Assembly: GCA_007026445.1 (NCBI GenBank)
Contig: VDMD01000015.1
Coordinates: 62,001-126,000 of the forward strand
DNA length: 64,000 bases
Source of the DNA: Schizophyllum amplum
Lineage: Eukaryota; Basidiomycota; Agaricomycetes; Agaricales; Schizophyllaceae
Direction of reading: 5' to 3'
Part shown: piece after piece, positions 1 to 12,700 of the stretch
Numbering within the stretch: position 1 is the stretch's first letter
How the letters are laid out: every line of letters starts with the position of its first letter
The notes under the pieces: model-generated
Databases searched by the model: none
What the model saw: only the letters and a program-made list of their open reading frames with translations
Told to the model about the DNA's origin: nothing
Translations under genes and position numbers: made by a program

Positions 1-1898
1 AGCCGGGCGCATCAGCAGCGGCGGCGAGTACGGGCGGAGCGGCGGCGGCGGCGAGGACGGGGCCGATGAGGACGGCGGCGCGAGCGGGGCCGATGAGGGT
101 GGGGCACGTGCGTGCCGACTTGCCCCAGGATATACCGAGCTGTATCTTACTACCTATGTTTTTTTTTAGGCTAGATACCAATGGAACATGTTATTTGAGG
201 AATAAACACAGTTCTATCATCCATATATAGCCCTAGTAACTCTGGCTTGAGATGAAGCCTGTACTGCCCTAGAGCACTAGTTTGAGGTGCCTACCCTGTG
301 GCAGGCTAGACCCAGGCAGAAGGCTTTAATTCCCCAGGGTGGAGCCTGGGCACTTCGCTAAACGATACAACCTGGGGTGGCACCCAACGATGTGTGGGAT
401 TCCCATAATCCGTGGCTGTAACCAGCGAAACAGTTTGATCCAACCATGGACTTAACCAGGGCTTGGTTATGCTCCCTAGGCTACCCAAGCCTAGTTTTGG
501 CTTAGAGGTAGGCTTTATGTCAACAAGCCAATTCAGGCCCATTTAAGCAGGTTTCAAGGCAGGGAGGTGCCTATCTTGATGGCTAGACCAGTATATACAA
601 GTATTAAATGTATTGGGATCAAATCCGGCCTTTGCCGCGCAGTTTTGAGCCACGCGACGTCCCAAAACTGCTTACGGGCCGCTCTGCTCGCTACTGCCCC
701 ACCCCGAGCCCTGCCTGTCATATTTGTCAAACTCAGCTTGATATAACCAGCGAATGCCTTTGCTCTCATCATGAATCTAACCAGTGCTTGGCTGTTCACC
801 TCTCCCTGATATTTCGAATGGGATATTGGTTAGGGCACCCTGCAGGCTGATAATTAGGTGAATATGCCTGTATAGGGCATATTCCTTCAATTTACTGCAT
901 TTATTGGCCCACAATAGCCTGGAATGCCAGGAATGGTATCCAGAATCACTGCACGCAGGGGGAATTGTTTGGGATACCCATTTGGGGTGTCGATCACACG
1001 GTCCGATCCCTGCTCGCTGCTGCGCCCATTGCTCCCCACCCCTGGCAGCCAGCGCCGCGCGTTGCGTATATTGCTTGTGCACCCTCCCACTTCCTTGCCT
1101 CATGATTTCCCTAGCGCTTCCTCGTCACTTGCACGCCCTGCACACGTCCGCAGCCCGGATACGCGTCTGTAGCCCGGATACGCGTCCGCGCCCCGGCGCT
1201 CGCGCCCCGCCCGCGCCCCGCCCTCGCCCCCGCCCCCGCGCCCGCGCCCGCGCCGCGCCCACGCCCACGCCCGCGTCCGCCTCGCGCCCCCGCCCACGCG
1301 CAAACACCGCGAGCCCCTTAGCGGCGGCACCGCCCAATACGATCGGCAGAAATTTTCGGCTTAAACGGAGCAGCGCTTTCTCGGCGATTTTGCCCTCTGA
1401 CATATGCTGACGTGGTGTTCAAGGTGCGTGCAACTCTGTACTTAGCACACTTCCTGTCTGACATGATTCTATCCCAGGCATTCACAACAATACTCCATCT
1501 CCATGTCCAGTTCTCCATGCCTTATGTAGCTGTATCATAGTTTGCAATATATCTCATGCATCCCAACATCCACCTCCCTTGTGCCCTAATTACCTGAGCA
1601 TCCCAGTGGGCCAGGCCCCGGCTATTGCTCGCGCGACGCAGCGACATTGAAAACTTGCGAAAGTTCAACATCACGTGATGCCATGTTGGACTCCGCCAAA
1701 CAAGAGACGACATCAAGAACACAAACCTAAGTAGCTACACATGATCGTGATATACACAAGATCGTAAATACACACACCCACATATATATACAGCCCACAA
1801 TTAGCACCAGATATGAACCCACACGGTGCAAAAGACAAGTCAACGAATAATGAGATCTGACAAACAACTCCAAGAACAATGGCCACGCCGACAACACC
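1..1898. other. GC-rich low-complexity and decayed repeat DNA, no gene seen
   Basis: The first 130 bases are GGC/GCG-rich simple sequence. Positions 140-1000 are AT-richer and look like old repeat remnants, for example several AACCAG..TTGG stretches and a block at 735-795 that recurs near 14.6 kb. Positions 1150-1290 are nearly pure C/G with a short duplication (AGCCCGGATACGCGTC at about 1152 and 1171). Reading frames here are short and of biased composition, and I recognise no protein. Confidence 0.6.
735..795 (+). repeat. Dispersed repeat, copy A
   Basis: This block matches the reverse complement of about 14585-14645 over roughly 55 bases at around 80 percent identity by eye. Shared words include AACCAGCGAATG, TTTGCTCT and CATGAATCTAACCAG. 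It is probably a fragment of a decayed interspersed element. The family is not identified. Confidence 0.5.
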
Positions 1899-4760
1899 CT
1901 ACTCGGCCTGCTCCTCGCAAACCCAGACAATCTCATCCAAAAAACGGTCCCATGACCTGCTGCTGCTACCACCGAGGGCGATTCCCCACCAGCACGCCAC
2001 CGCGACGGCGTTCAGCATCCCATTTTGGCCGTGAACACCGAGGACGCCCCAGTCGGCCGATGGGTCCACCTCGCGATCCTCTGAGGGGCGTCCGTCTGCG
2101 TCAATCTTCCTCCACAAAGGCTGAAGGCCAGCCCACCATCCCCACACCTCCTTGTCGAACGCCTGCACATCCTCAATGACCGGCATCCTCTTGACGCGCG
2201 CACGACCACCACGGATCCACTTGTCGAGGACGTCCGGCCGCTCGCCACTGCCCTTGCAGCTGGCACCCTTGTTCGCGTCGAAGTTCCACTTCTGCTCCAG
2301 CAACAGCCAGGCTTCAACAGCGGTGCGGTACTTGGGGCCGAGAGTAGGTCCGCCGACAACGGCGAGGTTCGCCGACACCCAGTCTGGCGCGCCGTCGGGG
2401 CAGGCGATCCCGGCGTCAATGGACTTGTTGAGAGACTGCTCCGCCGCGTCTTGCTGCATCGTCTCTGGTGTGTTGTCTTCAAGCGCTGCTTCGGGATCGT
2501 CGTCAACTTCCATGTCTTCTTGTGCCGCAAACGGGTCCTCCGCGTCAGGAAGTTCGGCGTCGGGGTCTTCGTCCATCTCCATGCGTTCCAGCGCTTCGTA
2601 GTCGGCCTCTTGGAGAGGATGCAGCCCGCTGCGAAGCTTCTTCAGCGGCGGTGCCTTCGAAGGCGACGCCGGAGTGGGTAGGGTGCGAGAGCGCTTTGTC
2701 GCGCAAGGGCCAGGTGATGCCGAGGGTACAGCCGTCTTTGGCAACGGATCGCCAGACGGTGTCTGGGGACGCAAGGGAGGTTCGACGCTGCTCGGAGATG
2801 ATGCACTTCCATCAGCGCCGGCGACCTTTGATGCCGCCGCCTTTCGCTCGACGGCGCTTTTGGGTCCCCAAGCCGAGGTACGAACGGGCTTTGTTTGAGG
2901 TGGCGGCGGCGAGGGGGACGAGGGCGAAGAGGGTGACGAGGGCAACGAGGGTGACGAGGGTGACGAGGGCGGCGGAAGCGCGGACTGCACGACGATTGCG
3001 TTCTTCTGAGGTGCATCCTTCGGTACCTCGACGTCCTTGCCTGACGGAGACGCCTTCACCTTCACGGCGCCATCGTCGCCGACAAAGTGTGTGGTGTCCC
3101 ATTTCTTCATTTCGAGACGCGCCATCGACGGAAAGTGCCCCAGCTGGGTCACCCGGAAAGCCTCGCGCTCCCAGAGTAGTCGCCGCTGGCCTTCGAGCGG
3201 TCCCGGTGGGTCAAGCGGCCTGTACGAAGTCGCGGGAGAGGTTATGTCGAACCCACCGCGCTGGGGGACATCAGGCGGGACAGCTGTTCCGGCGAGAGGG
3301 AGGGGGTAGAACTTGCTGCGTGGGATCGCGGGAGGCGGGGGACATCCTGCCGTTGCAGCCTTGGGGGCCTCTGCGACCTCCTTGCCCTTCCCCTTCTTCT
3401 TTTTGGGCGCAGCGGCCCCGTCGCGCGCCTTCGCCTTCTTGCCGCGCGACTTCTTCGCCGGCGCCGGCGCCGGATCGTCCTCCTCATCCTCCGACGGAGA
3501 GGCGTACGGCTCTTGGACATCCTCCTCCGGGTCCATAGAGATGAGGCCGTCGGAGTCGAGGATAATGGGGTTGGGCGGCGCGGACGTGGACGCGGAGCTC
3601 GTGTTGAGACTGGCGGCTTCGCACTCCTCGGCAGCTGAGAGATTGTAAGTTTTGCGCGTAGCGTAGGCGAAGCGCTCGACGTACTGTATGCAGTCTGGAG
3701 GTAGGACTTGAAGTGCATGGACACTTGCTCCTTGAATCCCGGCCACTCCGGCCACGGCTTCGCCGTTGTCTGGTGATTGCGCCCTGCCGCGACACAGACA
3801 ACGTTGATTTGTCCGTTGAACTTGGGCATTGGGCCGCCGAGGACCAAGCATGCGTGCATGCCCGTGCGCAAGTGAATGCCTTGAAGCAGAGGCGCGGCCC
3901 ATTTGGGTGTGGCGGAGATCGCGCTGCGAGACGTAAGTATAGCAAAGGGGGGAAGAGTAAGCGGACGCACGCTTGTCGGTCCTCAGGCGTCTGCGATGGA
4001 GGCGCGGTCTTCAGGCGTTGGTGCTCCTGCTTTTGTGCTGCGTTGTATTCCTTGGTCGCGTCGGCCCACTCCTCCTGCTCCTCGTCGCTGCGCTTCTGAA
4101 GCTCGAGTTTGGCAATTCCCTCGCGCCAGTTGCCGGTCTGCTTCTGGTCGGGCTTGTACGTTCCCTGGAGTATCCCCGTCTCCCAGGCGTCCTTCCAGAT
4201 TGGCGCGAGCTCCGCCGAGCGACAGCTGAGGAAATGTTGAACGACTGATCGACCACGAGGAGCACGCGTCACGCCGCAGAGCTTGCTGAGGAGGGCATTG
4301 TACGAGACCGCGCCAGAGTCGGTGGCAGGTGCAGAGCCATGAGAGATGCGGGAGTAGCGGTAAGCGAAGTAGCTCTCGATGCGCTGAACCGGAGATCAAT
4401 GTCAGATCATTCCATCAAACAAGCAAACAAGCGACGACATACTGTGTCCATCTTCGCCATCAGGGTCCGCCTATTCTGCTTCTTCGCCTCCGTGTCGAGG
4501 CCTTCAAACGGGTCGTAGACGGTCTCCTCAGTCCAGCGCGGCAGTGGGCCGAAGAGCTCTGCCATGAGGGGCGTCTCGGGTGGTATCTGGAAGTGGTACC
4601 GCTCGCAGATAACGCCGAGAGCGCGGCGACGCTGGACCATACCCCGCTCGGCTGCTTCACAATAGTACGTCCACATTGGCTCGAGGACGTGGGTTTCGCG
4701 AACTCCTCGGGCCCATCCCTTGTTACTTTTCTTTTCTTCACGCGGTACAGGTGGCGGCAT
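1899..4760 (-). CDS. Agaricomycete-type hypothetical protein with disordered acidic/basic centre
   Basis: This is a multi-exon minus-strand gene read from an ATG at 4760 (protein starts MPPPVPREEKK) to the stop at 1899-1901. Exons follow each other near 4760-4445, 4390-3980, 3925-3700 and 3650-1899, but the boundaries are approximate. The middle carries a Glu/Asp-rich stretch, then Lys-rich clusters (KKSRGKKAK, KKKKGKGK) that could act as nuclear signals, then Ser/Pro-rich low complexity. The last 200 residues look folded and Trp-rich (WLLLEQKWNF, WGWWAGLQPLW, ending near DEIVWVCEEQ). I recall proteins of this layout as expanded, unnamed families in Agaricomycetes, often in transposon-rich DNA. 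I know of no assigned function. Confidence 0.55.
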
Positions 4761-5091
4761 TTCGCTCTAAATCTCCGTCAGTCGATGGCCTCGTGCGTGG
4801 CGATGCTCGACTCACCACAGGGTAAGTCGGTACTGGGCCTTTTGAGCGAACGACAATGCTGAAGGCGACTGAGGTGTGCGGATGCGCGAGAGCTGTCAGA
4901 GGGCGGGCGACTGACTGTTTTTTTTCGAAGTCCCGCAGATCATCATTGGCCCTTGCACCACCGCTCGACGCCTTAGCGCCGCCGCCTCCCGATACATCTG
5001 TAGCGTGGCTGGGCGTTGGGGTTTAAAGTTCGCGTCTCATGCAAATCCGTAAAAACTCAACTTGTCTTCTGCCCCCACCCTCGCCTGCGCA

Positions 5092-5772
5092 ATGACCCAG
5101 CTTCTCCCTGGTGAGTCCCGCGTTCCCCTCCTTGCTCGAGCTCGCACTGATACAGTGGCCCCAGAGAGTGTCGACTCCGCCTTCCAGCTCATCGGACTGG
5201 ATGGCGCGGTCGATGGCCTTGTCGAGACTGCGGACGGCTCCCGCGCCAGCTCGCCCACGCCCACCGAACTCGAGGAGGACGACGACTCCATGGTCGTCAC
5301 GGCTGACGCTGTTGCTTCGGACGCCGCCGACGCGTCAATGGACGCTGCTGCTCACATCCCCGCCGCCGCCGGGCTCGTCGCTACGGACGAGTCTGTCGGT
5401 AGCGCGGATGTGCCGATCATCGCCGTCACCTCGGCTCCCACCTACGGGTTCGTCTGCCACGATCTCGACGAGAACCGCGCCGGGATCGCCCTCGGCGTTG
5501 TGCCCTACCGCCCTTTGGTCGCTGGTGACCTCGCACACGATGCCCACAAGTACTACGCGGTCGCTCGTGGGCGTTTCATAGGTGTCTTTGATGATAGGTG
5601 TGTCGTATCTGTTCTTCTCATTGCCCTATCTCATGGAATGCTCAGCTCTATGTACGTCCTCGCCGTGGGCAAGGTCTCCAACCCGCTCTGCATGTGCCCG
5701 GAGACTCTGGGAGCCGCTCTGAACTGGTTCAACAAGAAGCTCGCAATGGGTCTGTGTCAGATTGTCAACTGA
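5092..5772 (+). CDS. Viroplasmin / RNase H1 N-terminal domain protein (single domain)
   Basis: Three exons, 5092-5110, 5156-5597 and 5646-5772, with GTGAGT..ACAG and GTGTGT..TCAG introns. The N-terminal 110 residues are Asp/Ala-rich and probably disordered. The C-terminal part is a viroplasmin fold, the small RNA:DNA-hybrid-binding domain found at the N terminus of RNase H1. It runs YYAVARGRFIGVFDD, continues across the second intron with VLAVGKVSNP, and ends ALNWFNKKLAMG. No RNase H catalytic domain follows, so cleavage is not expected. The role is unknown; hybrid or dsRNA binding is an inference from the fold. The next gene downstream carries the same domain twice. Confidence 0.7.
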   Translation: MTQLLPGESRVPLLARARTDTVAPESVDSAFQLIGLDGAVDGLVETADGSRASSPTPTELEEDDDSMVVTADAVASDAADASMDAAAHIPAAAGLVATDESVGSADVPIIAVTSAPTYGFVCHDLDENRAGIALGVVPYRPLVAGDLAHDAHKYYAVARGRFIGVFDDRCVVSVLLIALSHGMLSSMYVLAVGKVSNPLCMCPETLGAALNWFNKKLAMGLCQIVN

Positions 5773-6384
5773 ACGGTGAGCTCGCCCGCGTTGTCCTCCA
5801 TCCACACGCTCATCATTTCTGTAGCCTCAAAAGTACTATATCTTGGCGCTGTGTCCGGTCTGTAGGATGTAGATAGTACCTGCTGTATTCTACCCGCTGT
5901 ATTCCTTTCTGTAACAATGTGCTCTCCGGTATACATGTTCTTTTTGAATGCTCGCACTGTGCTCTCACGCGCAAACATGAATTCTCGCCGCAACAATGCA
6001 TCGCCGAAAGTGGAATCGAACCGAAAGTAATTACCCCATAAGGATGCCACGTCATGTGTCAAGCGCGATCGTCTTCTCTTCTTGCCTTCCCCCTTCTTCG
6101 ACATTTTCGTCCGCGGTGTCTTCGTTCCCCGTCCGCGGGCTCTGCTTGGATGCTGCGCAACTGGGGCTCGTGTACTGGCTTTGCGTCTTCCTTCAGCGAA
6201 ATCCCCTTGCAACGCTCCCTCTACAGGCTTCTCTTACCGGCCAAATGGCGTGTCTTGACGCATACACCGTGCAAGGTGTCCCTCATGACAACAAGTAAGG
6301 CGCTGTAGGCCCACCAGTTACTTATAGAAGGTGCGAAGGGAAGTGCGTTTGAAGCTAACCCACAGGCTCCTGCTTCGACTGTCC

Positions 6385-7096
6385 ATGGCCGCAGACGAAA
6401 TCACTGCCCTCCTTTCCCGTCTTTCGCTGCCCAGTCTCCCCGAGAGGGCACCAGACACGCGTGCTAGGACCCTCCAGGACGGCCAGCACCCTCGTGTGGA
6501 TGCCGGTGGGCCAGCATATGCTGTCTTTGTAGGACGGGAGCCCGGAGTCTACGTTTCATGGTGCGTCCCCTTATTCCCCACCTGCTGTCCCTCCATCTGA
6601 CGTCGAAGCAGGGCCGAATGCCTCGTGCAAGTGAAGGGTGTTGCCCACAACTCCTACAAGGTCTATTCCAACTTCGCGGGGGCGGAGCGCGCGTATACCG
6701 CCGCCGAAGCCCGCGGTCTGACCTGCACCGCGGAGGAGCGAGCCTCCGACATCCGCCGAGTCATCCTGCACCAGCGGATGGAGCCTCAGGACCTAGCCCT
6801 TTGCCTTCATTTTCTTGACGATCCGACCAGCAAGGCTATGGCCTATGGAGCATCTCGCTGGTACGTCGTCTATGCAGGCCTTCAACCCGGCGTGTACCTG
6901 ACGTAGTAAGTCTTGTCCTTGTCCTTGACCGCCTCTGGCTGACGACTTTTGTAGCCATGAGTGCTCGTTCTCGACCAGCGGGTACCCGGGCGCTAAGCAC
7001 GAGAGCTTTGATAGTCTGGACGGTGCTATTGGGGCGATGGAGCGTGCGCTCGCGTCGGGTAGGGCCGTTAAGTTTGTAGTTCAGAGTGATATGTAG
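6385..7096 (+). CDS. Protein with two viroplasmin / RNase H1 N-terminal domains
   Basis: Exons are 6385-6560, 6612-6905 and 6955-7096. Each intron falls at the same place inside its domain, just after the GVY motif, which suggests domain duplication with its intron. Domain 1 reads YAVFVGREPGVYVSW then AECLVQVKGV and YSNFAGAERAY. Domain 2 reads WYVVYAGLQPGVYLTY then HECSFSTSGYPGAKHESF and ends in DGAIGAMERAL. The linker is helical in character. There is no RNase H catalytic domain. An upstream ATG at 6245 could add a small exon through a GTAAGG..ACAG intron. The start at 6385 is the simpler choice. Function is not known. Confidence 0.75.
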
Positions 7097-8265
7097 CCGA
7101 AATGAGAGCCGTGTCTACTGTCGAAGACCACCTACTGCTACGACTCTCGTGTCAGGCAACGCTTCAGTTTCGATAGCCCGAGAATGTAAGCCTTGACTAA
7201 GATCAACGAAGAGCGCTCTCAGCTTGATGGCACATAAGTACAGCCTGAGTACAGCGCGATGGTGTAGGCGGAGCGAAGGTAATGTGCCGCAAACTCTCTA
7301 CCTCCCCGACCACCCAAAGACGCAGGCTTGACATGCCCGAAGGTCATCAGGTCATGAGCTAGTAGTGCCGTATCAACGTCCGTGAATGTCCGCGGAGCGG
7401 CACGAAGGTAGCGCGACGAGAACAAGAAGGGTTGTGTGCAGTATGTAGATGGAAAGATACAATGAAAGTAGCCTTCGAACGTGCTCAGATACTGCGCGCT
7501 GGCATTCCCCTCTCTTCTGCGCTAGGTAACGCCACGCGGCTAGCCGGGATACGAATTCGACATATGTAAAGAACGTTTTGAAGATTTTCTCCTGATTTAA
7601 CAGTAGACGTAGAGGCCTTCGGCGACTCGCCGATGGTCACTCACCTCCTCATGTTGATTATTTTCAAGGTCCTTATTACCGCTCGGAATTCGGTGAGCGT
7701 GCAGATACACATCGACGCCTCCGAGTTATACGAGGAAACAATCTATTTGTACCTTGACGCGTCGCAATAACATATGAAGTATCGCCAAAAGTCCCATCAA
7801 TAACCATACACCGTTGTACCCATAGCTCTGGCTGCCGTAGGTAGTGCTTAAACCAGGAGTAGTAGCGCTATAGACGTCTAATCTCGAGCGCGGCATCATC
7901 AGGGCCTTATACCACACCGTTATTGTAGCCTCTCTATCCAGCTATCATTTCACTTATAGACAGGAAAGACACCTCTTGTAAGCCTGCAAAATTCTTGAGC
8001 GTACTCACAACATATGATAATCAATACTCCTCAGTGTCCGGAGGGTTGCTTATACGACTGTGACCCATATTCGACATGCCCTCCTCGTCAGGATCGAAAG
8101 TTCAACCGTGGGAATGCACATTGACGTTCTTTGCACGTGCACGTTCGGATCCCTGCCTGTCTCAATCCGTCACGATGCCTGCCTATCCCCACCTTTTTTT
8201 CACCTTCCCCCGCCTTCTTTCCTCCCTCGCCCATCTCTCTTTCTCCCCCCATCGTCTCGCTTGCT
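7097..8265. other. Intergenic, nothing recognised
   Basis: About 1.2 kb of AT-richer DNA. No reading frame here has gene-like composition or matches a family I know. A pyrimidine-rich tract at 8195-8255 just before the next ATG looks like the promoter or 5' UTR of the following gene. Confidence 0.5.
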
Positions 8266-9382
8266 ATGCCGCCTTACGACAGCATCCCCGTCGACATGAT
8301 CAGCTTCGGTAACGGCCAGCTGCTGACCTTCCTCCCCAATGGCAGTGAGGACCTCGCGCGGCTCGTCGACTTCTCTGAGCGCCAGCCTGAGGCCTTCCGG
8401 CGCATGTTCCCTACAGTCGACGTCGCTGAAATCTGGCGAATTGGACATACTCTTCTCAACGAGCCCCCGCCGACCCTGTCGAGGATGCAGGTATCCCTCT
8501 CGATCCTCCCAGTCCCGCGAGCACCGTTGCCGACGACGAGATGATGGGTGATGAACAACCGACACTTTCTAAAGCGACGGCGTGGTCCCCCAAGCTCTTG
8601 GCCGAATTGTAAGTCAACCGCCTTCATCTCCTGTCTTACGATGCGGCTGGCTTATTCCCTGCTATAGCCGTGCGACAGAGGCCGCTCGTCGGGGAGAGAC
8701 GTTGTCCTTTCCGAGGCTCTTGCGCTTCAAGCAGTGCTCCCTGGCCGACAGTTACCGGTAAGCCAGCTCTCTTCATGATTGCTCAGACACTGATTTCCTG
8801 CTGCTCAGAGATGACTACGTTGCGCGTCTTACTGAGGACTGTGACCGCGTCTTCGTATGGAATCGGCGCCGAAGCATTCCGGCGAAGGTGTGGGAGCTGA
8901 CGGGCGCACAGCTTCGGTAAGCTGTCTCTCCGAACACCGTCATCCGCTCTCTAATGTCTTGCCACAGCTTGTTCCTTACCAGCCAGGGCCTGCCACATTA
9001 CGTTCCCGTTTCGCGTCTTCGTGGCGAGTTCAGGCCGCGTCAGCACAATGTGCCCCACTTCTCGAGGAGCGCGTCCACTATGACGCAAAACGTTCTGGGC
9101 GGCTCCTTCCTCTGGAAGTTGGCGTGCGACCCGAGCGAGGAAGATCTCATGTACAGCACACTTGGGAGCACCGTCGTGCCCGAGCTCGGCAAGTAAGCGC
9201 TCGTCTATCCTGTGATAACCATATCACTGATATACATTTCTAGGACTTACACCTTCGAGGACCTGTTCCCTGAGACCCACGACGTCTCGCTCGACAGCTC
9301 GCCCTCGCGCTCGGTATGGGGCAGCTCCTCGACCATGGCCTCGTCCGCCCTGCGTCTCAGGAGTCCATGGAGGAGTAGATGA
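8266..9382 (+). CDS. Unrecognised multi-exon gene
   Basis: The start MPPYDSIPVDMISFGNG follows a CT-rich tract. Splices GTAAGT..ATAG (8609-8667), GTAAGC..TCAG near 8759-8808, GTAAGC..ACAG near 8919-8968 and GTAAGC..CTAG near 9195-9243 join coherent exons, such as ATEAARRGETLSF, DDYVARLTEDCDRVFVWNRR and LTSQGLPHYVPVSRLRGEF, to a stop at 9380-9382. The first exon changes frame beside a run of five C at 8464-8468. One more C would keep the frame open into PVEDAGIPLDPP. No domain is recognised. Several short exons and a plus-strand position between viroplasmin-like genes and the KDZ transposase are all that can be said of it. Confidence 0.5.
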
Positions 9383-9751
9383 TGTCGTAGTAGACTTCGA
9401 GTGCGTATTGACGCCAGCGCAGGTCGCGGGTCAGCGTGCGTTGGCGCACACGGACGTGTATCTGAATGAACATATGTACTTATTTAGTCTTTTATGTCTT
9501 GAGCACGAGCAGCTCTTACTGCATGTGTATTATATACAATGGTAGCCATTGTTCTTGGGAATGCATCGCGACGGCAGGTCGGGAAGAAACCACCAGCAGA
9601 ATACAATGAAGAACAATAGCATTGCCCGTTAAGGAAGCTGCCCACGCGTCCGTGGTCACGTCTCTTCGTTGATGATCACGCTTCCCTTGAGCTTCAGCGC
9701 GTTCAGTCGCCGCAACCATGCGCTTCCTCTGCTTGTGTTTGACCGCCTCTC

Positions 9752-12700
9752 ATGCCCAGTCGTCGCCCACGGGACGACGACGTCCAGATCTGGGACGACT
9801 TTGATTCATCCGCGCACAATGAGAATGCTCCCGATCTCGTGTACTCGGTCTCCGCAGACGGCGTGCGGCTTAACTGCCATGCATTTGACTATGTCCCACC
9901 GCCGACGAAGAAGCGCAAGATATCCGAGCTGCATGCGCCTCACAGGGGATGGAATCCAATGGAAGTGCCGGGAGATGGAGACGACGACGACTTCAGGTTC
10001 CCCGCTTCAATGGACGAATGGACTGCGGCTCAGGTGCAGGTCTGCGACGAGCAGACACGCAAGCGGTCTTACGGGGTGCGCTTGACCCTTCATTTGGTTT
10101 CACTTACGCTGACGTGCAACCCAGGACGATCCCATGAAGACATGGCGCGACGTCTCGCAGCAGGACTTCCTTGAGGAGATGATGTGGGGCGAGGGACTGC
10201 GTTACGCACACGACGACCCGCACTGCACCACCTGCCATCTACGCTACTGCCCGCCATCCTCTCATCCTTCCTCCAGTCAGAACGCGACCGGCGGACTCGC
10301 TGCAGAGGATCGGTGTTCGCCCGAGGACGACCCTCCCCTCCCATCCCTTGATCCTCCGCGGCCGGTATCTGTCTCGCAGCTGTTCTGCTGTTGGACGTGC
10401 GGCGACTTCCTGCAGTGCGCAGACTGCTGCGTCGAGCGACATCGCACCATGCCCCTGCATGTCATACAGGTGAGATCATTCAACGCAATCATGCGTACCT
10501 TGCTGATGCACGTGTAGTTATGGACGGGGACGTACTGGGAGAAGACGAGCCTTGCGACGATGGGGCTTGTGTACCAAGTTGGCCATGGCGGCCTTCCCTG
10601 TGTCTGTCCAGAGGCTGCTGTACGCACCATGGTAGTCGTCGACGACATCATACATACAGTGCGCTATCGCTACTGCGCTTGTCGCGGGCTCCGTAGTCTG
10701 AACGCCGTCCGTCAACTACTGCGCAATCGGTGGTATCCAGCCACAGTCACCGATCCGGAGACGTGCATAACCTTCCACGCGTTGGATACGTTCCGCCTCG
10801 CGGCCGTACATGCGAACGTCAACGTCAATAATTGGCTCAAAGCCATAGAGGAACGGACAGATCCGTTGAAGCTTCGCAAGGTCCCTGTACGTTGCCGTTA
10901 GGATGCGTATGCACGATTGCTGATGAAACTATAGGATCGTCGGGCTGCCTTCCACCGCGTCGTAAGACAGTACACGTTCCTGTTGCGCGCGAAGCGATTT
11001 GGAAGAGGAAACGACCGTACTGGGCTACGAGGGACACCACAAGGAGGCCTCGCGTGGCGTTGCTGGGCTTGTCCGAGGGAAGGAGTCAACCTCCCGGATG
11101 GTTGGAAGGACGTAGATGAGAGTGAGGCGTAAGTCATTCCATCCGTTTGCTTATCTACGCTAGTGCTAACCGCTCCCTTCCAGCTTTCTCTACCGTCCGA
11201 CCCTCGCCTTCGATGCAAATTTCCGACTCAAGAACCTCGTCCGCCAGAACGAACGGCACGATCCCGAACTCGCCGACGGCATGGGATATTTCGTCAAGAA
11301 GAACGAGTATAAGGAGCACATTACCAATTACGTGAACGAAGTCGATGTGAGTCCATACGTTCTCGAGACGTTAGCGTTGATCTGACGCGCCGGATAGATG
11401 AGTACATGCATTGCCTTCAAGGCGCTCGTTGAGAAAGATACAAAGGCGACAGCTGGCTTGCGCGTCTCAGGCGTCGCGGGCGCGATTTGCGCGCGCCATG
11501 AGCTCGTTCAACCACACGGCTTGGCGGATTTGCAGAAGGGGGAAAGGTCTGTTTATCTCGCGCCGTGAATAGTTCATGTACTGATATATCTCGCTAGATA
11601 CTGCAATATGGACTATGTACTCCTTTCGGTTATTGCTATCATGGGCTACGCGGCTCTAACGGTCTCCTACGACATCGGGTGTCAGTTTATGATCAATTTC
11701 TTCGCGCGTATGAAGAAGATGCCGGACGCACTGCAATGGAACGAGAAGGATCTCGACATCATCTTTGGGCTGCCGGTGTGGCATGGCGGTATACACGAGG
11801 AGATCTGTCGAACTCGAAACTCGTTGAAGTATCATTCGGGCGTTGGGCGCACGGACGGGGAGGCCATAGAGTGCATATGGTCCCTGCTCAACCCCTTCGC
11901 ATGGGCGACAAAGTACATGGGCGAGGGCGCGCGGCACGACTGGCTGGAGGATAAGGTAGATAGCATCAACTTCGGGAAGCTGGTCGGGTTAGGTGAGCAC
12001 CTCCGCTGTTCGTTAGAGCGCAGCTGACCATGTTTCTGTAGTATACCTATTAGCACGCCGCTATATCGTCGCTGTCGACGAGCTCAAGATTCAAGTTAAC
12101 TCGTTTCGGATGATTTGCAAGTCAATCGAGCCCGACGTGCTGCTGCAGTGGAAGAATAACATCAACGCCTGGAAGAAGGATCGCTCTCTCCCGTGCCCAT
12201 ATACGGCCCCGATCATTGGTAGGCAGTCACGCAGGTTTTGATTTCTTTTATACTAACGAACACACAGAGGGATTAACGGAGGCGGAGGTACGCCGACGAT
12301 TGGATCGGGAGGAGTTGGAGGAGGTCAAGGCAGGGCGTGCGGGTGTCGAGGGGACATCGCAAACCGCTTTCCTTGTGGCAGGCATGCGCCTTGAGGCCGC
12401 CCAGTAAGTCACCAACCTCTCCATATGGTGTCTACATAGTGCCTGACCATTCATCACAGGCGTCGCATCATTGCCGACCTTAGTGGTCGTGCCGTGCTTC
12501 CCATGAACGTCGAGGGCTTGATCAATAATCGCCGTCGGTCGCTGCTCGACAAGGTCCGCCCCTTCAACGACTTGTTGAAGACGTATATGCCAGGCGCATC
12601 CTCACTCGCACCCGACGCCGCTTCCAACGTCGCCGTCGACCCGGAGCGCCTCCCAATCATGATGCCGTCCCGCATATCCCAGGATGAGCGACTGGCCGTC

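Noticed and set aside
6005..6060. Possible tRNA on the minus strand (B-box-like GGTTCGATTCC)
   Set aside because: The T-loop motif is present, but the T stem does not pair and no A box or anticodon arm could be placed upstream.
9383..9751. Terminal inverted repeat of the KDZ element
   Set aside because: Compared by eye with 13660-14400 in reverse complement; no match longer than a few bases was found.
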